Positions 6,250 to 11,275 of a stretch of DNA of 12,829 bases are shown piece after piece. The DNA lies in NCBI GenBank assembly GCA_964504985.1, contig CAZDFU010000024.1:1-12829 (forward strand), written 5' to 3'. The translations under genes and the position numbers were made by a program. Numbering within the stretch: position 1 is the stretch's first letter; each line of letters opens with the position of its first letter. The DNA is from CAZDFU01 sp964504985. GTDB taxonomy: Bacteria; Patescibacteriota; Microgenomatia; Daviesbacterales; UBA10151. The notes under the pieces were generated by a model. That model was not told the DNA's origin. It was given only the letters and a program-made list of their open reading frames with translations, and ran no database searches.

Positions 6250-7236
6250 TTATTTAGTTCTTTCCATCATATATTCCCCCATTTGCTCCAATAACTTTCT
6301 CATCTTGAGATCATTTGTAATTTCCGGTATCAATTCTTTTGCCTTAGACACATATTTTAACGCTTCTTTCCTTTCCAAGTCCAATTTCCCAGCCTGCCCG
6401 TCTAATATATCATCCTGAATCTGAAAGGCAACTCCAAGATTCTCACCAAACTTCCCTAACAGCCCTAATAAATTTTCATTTGCCCCTCCCAGTATTGCCC
6501 CAATCTGCATTGGGCCCGCAACCGTATATTTGGCTGTTTTAAAAAGATTAATAAATTTGATCACCTCCGGGGCGGGCTTTCTTGTCCTAAGCGGACTTGT
6601 GGTAAGTGAAGTCAAACCAGCCGAGGGAGACTCCTGAAAGGTGTGGTCTGACTGCGTCAATTCCATATCCAGTATTTGCCCCCACCCTGTATTTATTATT
6701 ACTTCTGAAAGAAAACTCAAGGTTTTAATTTTTAATTCCTCAGAAAACTTTGATTCAGAAATTATCTTTACAGGTAAATAAAAACCAATATCCCCTAAAC
6801 TGATTGCCTGAGAAATAGCCTTATGTTTTCCGCCCAGAGCTTGATAAAGGCTGGGTTTATTCCTTCTGGTTAAACTTTTATCCATAATGTCATCATGGAT
6901 TAAAAGTGCAGTATGCAATATTTCCAAAGCTGCAGCAACTTTTGTGATACCACCTTCCAGGCTGCGAGTTTTCTTGTCCCGAGCGGACTTGTGGTGAGTG
7001 AAATCAAACCAGCCGAGGGAGACTCCTGGAAGGTGAGTAGTTGCAATTTGGTAGCCCAAATTGCATAACACTCCCCTAATCCTCTTCCCCCCATAATTGG
7101 CTTTTATAAATTTAGAAACATATGATTTAAGTTTAGGGTTAACCTTTTTAGTCTTCTTAGAAAAATCAGATAGTATTATTTTTAGCTCTTTTTCAACTTC
7201 CAAAGCGCTATTTTTTAAATAATCCTCAAAATTCAT
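6250..7236 (-). CDS. Trans-type polyprenyl diphosphate synthase (FPP/GGPP synthase family), with two repeat-derived insertions
   Basis: Makes a short all-trans allylic diphosphate (C15-C20) from IPP and DMAPP, the primer UppS needs. Seen in the 328-residue product: GGKRIRG (49-55), first aspartate-rich motif LLIHDDIMD (111-119; Asp115, 116, 119), RRNKPS (124-129), GQILD (186-190), KTAKYT (233-238) and second motif FQIQDDILD (271-279). Residues 68-96 and 198-225 are not family sequence; they are encoded by two copies of one palindromic DNA repeat and sit at loops just before the helices of VAAALEILH and VIKFINLFKTA. After DDILDG the usual GK-x-x-G-x-D...GK-x-T segment, about 30 residues in the E. 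coli IspA layout, is absent, and the chain goes straight to the last helices. The reading frame is intact, so the gene may be expressed, but activity is uncertain. Start: ATG at 7236. Confidence 0.88.
   Translation of the reverse strand: MNFEDYLKNSALEVEKELKIILSDFSKKTKKVNPKLKSYVSKFIKANYGGKRIRGVLCNLGYQIATTHLPGVSLGWFDFTHHKSARDKKTRSLEGGITKVAAALEILHTALLIHDDIMDKSLTRRNKPSLYQALGGKHKAISQAISLGDIGFYLPVKIISESKFSEELKIKTLSFLSEVIINTGWGQILDMELTQSDHTFQESPSAGLTSLTTSPLRTRKPAPEVIKFINLFKTAKYTVAGPMQIGAILGGANENLLGLLGKFGENLGVAFQIQDDILDGQAGKLDLERKEALKYVSKAKELIPEITNDLKMRKLLEQMGEYMMERTK
6562..6643 (-). repeat. In-frame palindromic insertion element, copy 2
   Basis: This ~82 bp copy begins CACCT and ends AGGTG on the + strand. 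The 66 bases at 6578-6643 match 61 of 66 with copy 1 (6970-7035); all five differences are transitions. The left arm has decayed (CACCTCCGGGG against CACCTTTCAGG expected). It encodes residues 198-225 of the prenyl synthase. Its first base in the coding direction (6643) is codon position 3, whereas in copy 1 it is position 1, so the two copies are translated in different phases without stops. Confidence 0.85.
6951..7035 (-). repeat. In-frame palindromic insertion element, copy 1
   Basis: This 85 bp copy is bounded by a perfect 11-base inverted repeat, CACCTTCCAGG (6951-6961) and CCTGGAAGGTG (7025-7035). The interior has the landmarks CTTGTCC, GCGGACTTG, GAAATCAAACC and GCCGAGGGAGAC. It encodes residues 68-96 of the prenyl synthase, a stretch rich in His, Lys and Arg that is unlike the family. 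Same orientation as copy 2. The terminal arms and the harmless in-frame location recall Rickettsia palindromic elements, although the sequence is different. Confidence 0.88.
7042..7065. repeat. Perfect 10-bp hairpin inside the prenyl synthase gene
   Basis: TGCAATTTGG (7042-7051) and CCAAATTGCA (7056-7065) are perfect complements around a 4-base loop. They lie 6 bases beyond the arm of insertion copy 1 and encode CNLGYQIA, which still fits the family pattern after GGKRIRG. It could be chance or a target preference of the element. Confidence 0.45.
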
Positions 7237-7280
7237 GGTCTCAATTTAACATATCTGTCTTTCTTATGCATTCCTCTAAA

Positions 7281-7348
7281 CGGACTTGCAAGCCCCCCCG
7301 AAATCAAAACCCACCTGGGAGGTGGACTACGTTGACACCTGGGGTTTT
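7281..7348. repeat. Divergent relative of the palindromic element between the two divergent operons
   Basis: CGGACTTG (7281-7288) and GAAATCAAA (7300-7308) occur in the same order and at nearly the same spacing as in copies 1 and 2. They are followed by new palindromic arms: CCACCT-GGG-AGGTGG (7311-7325), AGGTG (7320-7324) with CACCT (7336-7340), and AAAACCC (7306-7312) with GGGTTTT (7342-7348). The run of six T at 7345-7350 makes it look like a terminator on the + strand, but no gene upstream would need one. It occupies the middle of the 250-base divergent spacer. The rest of that spacer shows only the tentative promoter at 7332 and a 5-bp hairpin, GTTAG/CTAAC, at 7390-7404. Confidence 0.5.
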
Positions 7349-7359
7349 TTCTATATTAA
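7332..7359 (+). promoter_or_regulatory. Possible promoter for the mevalonate operon
   Basis: TTGACA (7332-7337) is a perfect -35 box; the best -10 at a fitting distance is TATTAA (7354-7359, 16-base spacer, 4 of 6). Another -10-like box, TACAAT (7457-7462), lies closer to the gene and would give a short leader, but has no good -35. I cannot decide between them. No convincing promoter was found for the - strand unit starting at 7236. Confidence 0.3.
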
Positions 7360-7487
7360 CCGCTAAAATATAAACTTGCTTTGCAAAACGTTAGGTATTC
7401 TAACCAAACAGTGCTTTATACTATGACGGGCAGCTACTGTAAAACCAAAAGTGCCATACAATAATATTTCTGGTAAAATTGGCTTCA

Positions 7488-8639
7488 ATGAAAACAAAAA
7501 TGTCTTTAAGGGATTTTACTTCCAGCAAAAAAAGACGTAAGTTCTTAGAAAAAAAACTAAATATTAGCTTGGAAAGCATTAGCAATTTCACTTTTACTGA
7601 AGCTCAGGTAACCGGCAGAAATATTGAAAATTTAATTGGAGCCACCCAGATTCCTTTAGGTGTTGCCGGGCCATTAACGTTACGGACTACGGACTCCAAA
7701 CTACAAACCCATTACATTCCTATAACTACCACAGAAGGAGCTTTAGTTGCCTCTATCTCCAGAGGCTGCAAGATAATCACTGAGGCAGGCGGAGCAAGCG
7801 TTTATGCCGAAGAGATAGGCCAAACCCGTGGACCTGTTTTTAAAACTAAAAACCTTCAACATTCTATGGAAACTAAAACCTGGATTAAGGAAAACTTTCC
7901 CTTACTTACCCAAATTACCCAGAAAACTTCTTCTCATTTAAAACTTTTAAAAACTGAAATATCTGTTGTTGGTAAAAATTTATTTGTCAGATTTTCCTAC
8001 CATACCTCTGATGCCATGGGCATGAATATGGTTACCATTGCCACCCAGGAAGCTGTTAAATTAATTGAGCAAAATACCAAAGCTGTATGTATTTCTTTAG
8101 CCGGCAACTTTGATATAGATAAAAAACCAGCCTGGTTAAACTTTATTTCTGGCAGAGGCAAAAAACTTTGGGCTGAAATTGTATTAAATAAAAAAATTGT
8201 CAAGGATCTCTTAAAAACAACCCCTGAAAAAATCACTGAAGTTGTACAAACCAAAACTCATTTAGGATCAATTATGAGCGGGTCTTTAGGGTTCAATTCC
8301 CATTTTGCCAATATCATAGCAGGTTTATTTTTGGCAACAGGCCAGGACCCTGCTCATGTGGTAGAAGGAAGCATGGGAATCACTACTGCTGAAGTATTAC
8401 CCAACAGGGATCTCTATTTCTCCATCTATTTACCCTCCCTTATAGTAGGCACTGTTGGAGGAGGGACACATCTACCCACTCAAAAAAAGGCTTTGGAAAT
8501 TATGAAAGTTACCAGTGTGCTAGAATATTCCCAAGTAGCGGGAGCTGCTGTGTTGGCAGGAGAACTATCATTAATAGCTTCATTAGCCGAAGGAACACTG
8601 GCAAAAGCTCACCAAAAACTGGGCAGGAAAGGAAAATAG
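7488..8639 (+). CDS. hmgA: HMG-CoA reductase (class I/archaeal-like)
   Basis: Reduces HMG-CoA to mevalonate with two NAD(P)H, in the cytosol; no membrane segment is present. With the ATG at 7488 the product is 383 residues. Visible motifs: ENLIGATQIPLGVAGPL (substrate binding), TTEGALVAS with catalytic Glu83, DAMGMNM (NAD(P)H binding), DIDKKPAW with catalytic Lys at 212/213, GQDPAH with Asp287, TVGGGTHLPTQ, and His375 in KAHQKLGR near the end. All four catalytic residues are therefore present. No Shine-Dalgarno decides the start: TTG 7479 and ATG 7500 are in-frame alternatives, and 7500 would begin MSLRDF. A heptamer repeat at 7682-7709 encodes the RTTDSKLQT stretch in a variable turn before TTEGALVAS. 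It is the first gene of a five-gene mevalonate operon and is divergent from the prenyl synthase. Confidence 0.95.
   Translation: MKTKMSLRDFTSSKKRRKFLEKKLNISLESISNFTFTEAQVTGRNIENLIGATQIPLGVAGPLTLRTTDSKLQTHYIPITTTEGALVASISRGCKIITEAGGASVYAEEIGQTRGPVFKTKNLQHSMETKTWIKENFPLLTQITQKTSSHLKLLKTEISVVGKNLFVRFSYHTSDAMGMNMVTIATQEAVKLIEQNTKAVCISLAGNFDIDKKPAWLNFISGRGKKLWAEIVLNKKIVKDLLKTTPEKITEVVQTKTHLGSIMSGSLGFNSHFANIIAGLFLATGQDPAHVVEGSMGITTAEVLPNRDLYFSIYLPSLIVGTVGGGTHLPTQKKALEIMKVTSVLEYSQVAGAAVLAGELSLIASLAEGTLAKAHQKLGRKGK
7682..7709. repeat. Heptamer near-tandem repeat inside the HMG-CoA reductase gene
   Basis: ACGGACT, ACGGACT, CCAAACT and ACAAACC run in exact 7-base steps at 7682-7709. The first two are identical. 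They encode a loop between GPL and the YIPITTTEGALVAS strand. The pattern (units ending in ACT) is the same as at the gene junctions at 5492 and 8663. Confidence 0.5.
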
Positions 8640-8696
8640 AGAATAGCAATTAGTTTTTTTAACTATTCACTAATTACTATTCTCTCGTCACTAAAA
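8638..8696. repeat. Inverted heptamer-repeat hairpin filling the reductase-synthase junction
   Basis: AGAGAATAGCAATTAGT (8638-8654) pairs with ACTAATTACTATTCTCT (8669-8685), 16 of 17 bases, with a 14-base loop. The left arm starts inside the reductase stop codon. The right side also reads as heptamers, ATTCACT, AATTACT, ATTCTCT, CGTCACT (about 8665-8692), ending four bases before the ATG of the next gene. There is no T-run after the stem, so it is unlikely to be a strong terminator. It could act as mRNA processing or stabilising structure. Confidence 0.7.
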
Positions 8697-9740
8697 ATGA
8701 TCGGCATTATCTCATACGGGGCCTATATCCCCCGCTTTAGAATAAAACCCTCTCAAATTGCCCAAACTTGGGGCAAGGAAATAAAAGAGATTGAAAAATC
8801 TTTAGGGGTTTATGAAAAATCTGTTGCCTCCTATGATGAAGATGCCATAACTTTGTCTATAGAAGCAGCATTTAGGGCTATAGTTAATGGAGGAATTGAC
8901 CCAACTCAAATTGGAGGTATCACCATTGGCTCAGAATCACACCCTTATGCTGTAAAACCCTCTTCCACCACTGTTGCTGAAATTTTAGGCATGGGCACAG
9001 ACTTTCTTGCTGCTGATTTGGAATTTGCCTGCAAAGCAGGAACAGCAGGAATTCAGCTTTTGTCAGGTTTGGTTTCTCAAAACAAAACTAAATTTGTTTT
9101 AGCCATAGGATCAGACGTTGCCCAATCCCGTCCTTCAGATGTCTTGGAATACACAGCAGGATCTGCTTCAGCAGCTTTTGTGTTAGGTAAAAATGCTGCT
9201 ATTGCCAATCTGTTGGATTTTACTTCTTTCTCATCAGATACTCCTGACTTTTGGAGAAAAGACACTGAGAAATTCCCCTCACATGGAGGCAGGTTCACCG
9301 GTTCACCCGCTTACTTTACCCATGTTTATGGAGCCTCACAAAAATTGCTAAAAAAGATAAAAATGGAGCCTGGGGATTTTGATTATGCCATCTTTCATAT
9401 GCCAAATGCCAAGTTTCCAAAAGAAGCAGCTAAAAGATTAGGCTTCAGCAATACCCAACTGGCTCCAGGGTTTGTGGTGGAATATATAGGAAACCCCTAC
9501 TCTGCCTCATCAATGGTAGGACTGGCAGCTACTTTAGACATAGCAAAGCCAAAAGATAAAATCTTTATGTGCTCATATGGTTCAGGCGCAGGTTCTGATG
9601 CTTTTGTTTTTGAAGTAACCCCCAATATAAAAGAACATCAAAAGCTAAATCAAGATACTGTAGCAAGACAAATTAAAGATAAAGAGTATATAGATTATTC
9701 ACTGATTGCTAAGAATATATTAACTAAATATAGGATATGA
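8697..9740 (+). CDS. Hydroxymethylglutaryl-CoA synthase, archaeal type
   Basis: Condenses acetyl-CoA with acetoacetyl-CoA to give HMG-CoA. The 347-residue length and motifs fit the archaeal branch (M. jannaschii-like), not the longer eukaryotic or Gram-positive branch. Seen: N-terminal GIISYGAYIPRFRI, SESHPYAVKPSS with catalytic Glu80, DLEFACKAGTAGIQ with acyl-accepting Cys112, AGSASAAFVLG, FHMPNAKFPKEAAKRLGF with His234, and CSYGSGAGSDAF near the C-terminus. The tail, residues about 310-347, is Lys-rich and ends AKNILTKYRI, as in archaeal homologues. It starts at ATG 8697 directly after a hairpin repeat, without a Shine-Dalgarno. The neighbouring thiolase and DUF35 gene are the usual archaeal partners, so a substrate-channelling thiolase/HMGCS complex is likely (known for archaea, inferred here). 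Confidence 0.95.
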   Translation: MIGIISYGAYIPRFRIKPSQIAQTWGKEIKEIEKSLGVYEKSVASYDEDAITLSIEAAFRAIVNGGIDPTQIGGITIGSESHPYAVKPSSTTVAEILGMGTDFLAADLEFACKAGTAGIQLLSGLVSQNKTKFVLAIGSDVAQSRPSDVLEYTAGSASAAFVLGKNAAIANLLDFTSFSSDTPDFWRKDTEKFPSHGGRFTGSPAYFTHVYGASQKLLKKIKMEPGDFDYAIFHMPNAKFPKEAAKRLGFSNTQLAPGFVVEYIGNPYSASSMVGLAATLDIAKPKDKIFMCSYGSGAGSDAFVFEVTPNIKEHQKLNQDTVARQIKDKEYIDYSLIAKNILTKYRI

Positions 9741-9812
9741 GTATCTAGGATAAGAGTGATAAATCAGTACAAAAAGAGATTCATCATTCTTATCTTCTTA
9801 TACTCTTATACT
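9739..9812. repeat. Inverted octamer-repeat hairpin filling the synthase-thiolase junction
   Basis: GAGTATCTAGGATAAGAGTGAT (9739-9760, in two parts) pairs imperfectly with the sequence at 9783-9805. The right side contains CTTATCTT, CTTATACT, CTTATACT (9789-9812) in exact 8-base steps. The reverse complement of the left side shows similar units (TTATCACT, CTTATCCT, CATATCCT). Like the previous junction, it begins inside the upstream stop codon and reaches almost to the next ATG. Confidence 0.6.
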
Positions 9813-9816
9813 AATC

Positions 9817-10962
9817 ATGAAAATTAAAGTTGCTGGTACTGGTTTAACAAAATTTGGAGAACTCTGGGATAAAGATCTATTGGATCTGGCTCTTGAGGCT
9901 TCAAATGAGGCTATAAAAGACGCTGGGTTGAAAACGTCAGATATTGATGCTGTGTTTTTTGCCAACATGATCTATGGCAAACTAACTGGTCAGGATCACC
10001 TGGGAGCTTTGATTGCTTCCTCCCTGCGCTTGAACTGTGCTTCTTTCAGAGTTGAAGCAGCCTGCGCTTCAGGAGGACTGGCTGTTCATCTGGCTATCCA
10101 ATCTCTTTTAGCAGGGACATATAAAAATGTTTTAGTGGTCGGGGCTGAAAAAATGACTGATGCCTCTTCGTCTGAGATTTCTTCTGCTTTAATGGGAGCA
10201 GGATCTGAGGCAGAAAGAAGAGCAGGGCTTACTTTCCCCGCCCTATATGCCTTAATGGCCAAAGCACATATGGCAAAGTTTGGCACTACCCGCTCACATC
10301 TGGCCTCAGTTTCTGTTAAAAACCATTTTCATGCCTCCATGAATGAAAGAGCCCAATTCCCGTTTGAAGTAAGTTTGGAGAAAGTTTTAGAAAGCCCTAT
10401 TATTTCTTCTCCTTTTACCCTGTTTGATGTCTCCCCTATTTCTGATGGGGCTGGAGCTGTTGTTTTATCAATACAAGAAACACCTCCCAGGCGGACTGGT
10501 GATGTCTTCATTACAGGATCTGCAGCAGCTACTGATACAGTTGGTTTATCCTCAAGAAAAAGTCTTCTAGAGCTTGCAGCCACCAAACAAGCAAGTCAAA
10601 TGGCTTTGAAACAAGCTGGAGTTGAGATAAAAGATATTAAGGTAGCAGAAGTTCATGATTGTTTTACCATTGCAGAGATTTTAGCCATGGAAGATTTAGG
10701 TTTTTGTAAAAAAGGATTAGGAGGGGAATTTGTGGCAAAAGGGCACACAAAACTGGGAGGGAAGATCCCTGTTAATACCTCAGGGGGATTGAAAGCCTGT
10801 GGTCACCCTGTTGCTGCAACAGGCTTAAAACAAATTATAGAAGTAGCCCACCAGCTGCAACAAAGGGCTGGAAAAAGACAAGTCAGCGGAGCAAATATTG
10901 GCTTAACACATAATGTAGGAGGATCTGGAGCAACCGCAGTTGTTCATGTTTTGCAGATATGA
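9817..10962 (+). CDS. Thiolase (acetyl-CoA C-acetyltransferase), archaeal/SCP-x-like type
   Basis: Joins two acetyl-CoA to acetoacetyl-CoA, the first step of the mevalonate pathway. The 381-residue product begins VAGTGLTKFGELWDKDLLDLA, typical of the archaeal branch. Active-site residues are seen: nucleophilic Cys83 in VEAACASGG, His280 in EVHDCFTIAEI, and Cys328/His330 in GGLKACGHPVAATG; the end THNVGGSGATAVVHVL is also typical. It follows the HMG-CoA synthase after 76 bases and is followed by the DUF35 gene after 13 bases. In archaea these three proteins form one complex in which acetoacetyl-CoA is passed on without release; the same is inferred here. The stretch ETPPRRTGD is encoded by CACCTCCCAGG, CGGACT and GGTG (10481-10501), which resembles fragments of the palindromic repeats elsewhere in the window. 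No Shine-Dalgarno precedes ATG 9817. Confidence 0.93.
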   Translation: MKIKVAGTGLTKFGELWDKDLLDLALEASNEAIKDAGLKTSDIDAVFFANMIYGKLTGQDHLGALIASSLRLNCASFRVEAACASGGLAVHLAIQSLLAGTYKNVLVVGAEKMTDASSSEISSALMGAGSEAERRAGLTFPALYALMAKAHMAKFGTTRSHLASVSVKNHFHASMNERAQFPFEVSLEKVLESPIISSPFTLFDVSPISDGAGAVVLSIQETPPRRTGDVFITGSAAATDTVGLSSRKSLLELAATKQASQMALKQAGVEIKDIKVAEVHDCFTIAEILAMEDLGFCKKGLGGEFVAKGHTKLGGKIPVNTSGGLKACGHPVAATGLKQIIEVAHQLQQRAGKRQVSGANIGLTHNVGGSGATAVVHVLQI

Positions 10963-10975
10963 AAGGGTAAACAAT

Positions 10976-11275
10976 ATGAGTAGTCCATCAAAAATCTGGA
11001 GACAACACAAAACCTTAAAAAGCTGCCTTAATAAAAAAGGCAGGCTTTTGGTTTGGACTAAAGTATTTGTAGCCCCAACTGGTTTTGAACACCAAACACC
11101 TTACCTGGTAGGTATAATCCAATTTAAAGATGGGGAAAAAATGCCTTTACAGATAGTTGATTGTGAAGAAAAAGATCTTAAAATAAACAAGTTGGTAAAA
11201 GTTATTATCAGAAAAATTGGTAAGGTAAAAAGTGAAGATGTGATTGAATATGGATTGAAAGTAAAGCCTGTATGA
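10976..11275 (+). CDS. DUF35 OB-fold protein, partner of thiolase/HMG-CoA synthase, lacking the zinc ribbon
   Basis: Small (99-residue) OB-fold protein; in archaea the DUF35 protein bridges thiolase and HMG-CoA synthase and shapes the shared CoA channel. Seen: IWRQHKTLKSCLNKKGRLLVWTKVFVAPTGFEHQTPYLVGIIQF, which matches the DUF35 pattern (xFWR start, then V-x-x-x-P-x-GFE-x-x-x-PY-x-x), and a C-terminal beta-rich Lys-rich part ending EYGLKVKPV. Usual DUF35 proteins have a rubredoxin-like zinc ribbon (two CxxC pairs) between the WR helix and the OB-fold; here only one cysteine is in that region and the ribbon is missing. ATG 10976 is chosen over the TTG at 10940, which would overlap thiolase, because AAAGGG lies 8 bases upstream and MSSPSKIWR fits the family start. 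Its stop overlaps the kinase ATG (ATGA), so the two are translationally coupled. Confidence 0.85.
   Translation: MSSPSKIWRQHKTLKSCLNKKGRLLVWTKVFVAPTGFEHQTPYLVGIIQFKDGEKMPLQIVDCEEKDLKINKLVKVIIRKIGKVKSEDVIEYGLKVKPV

Noticed and set aside
7342..7352. Rho-independent terminator on the + strand
   Set aside because: A hairpin followed by six T is present, but no + strand gene lies upstream within about 1.8 kb. It is better explained as the palindromic element, although attenuation cannot be excluded.
7237..7487. tRNA, riboswitch or other structured RNA in the divergent spacer
   Set aside because: No cloverleaf, T-box or known riboswitch core was recognisable; only the repeat-derived hairpins and a weak 5-bp stem at 7390-7404.
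10940..10975. TTG start for the DUF35 gene overlapping thiolase
   Set aside because: The extra 12 residues do not fit the family, and the ATG at 10976 has an AAAGGG site at good distance.
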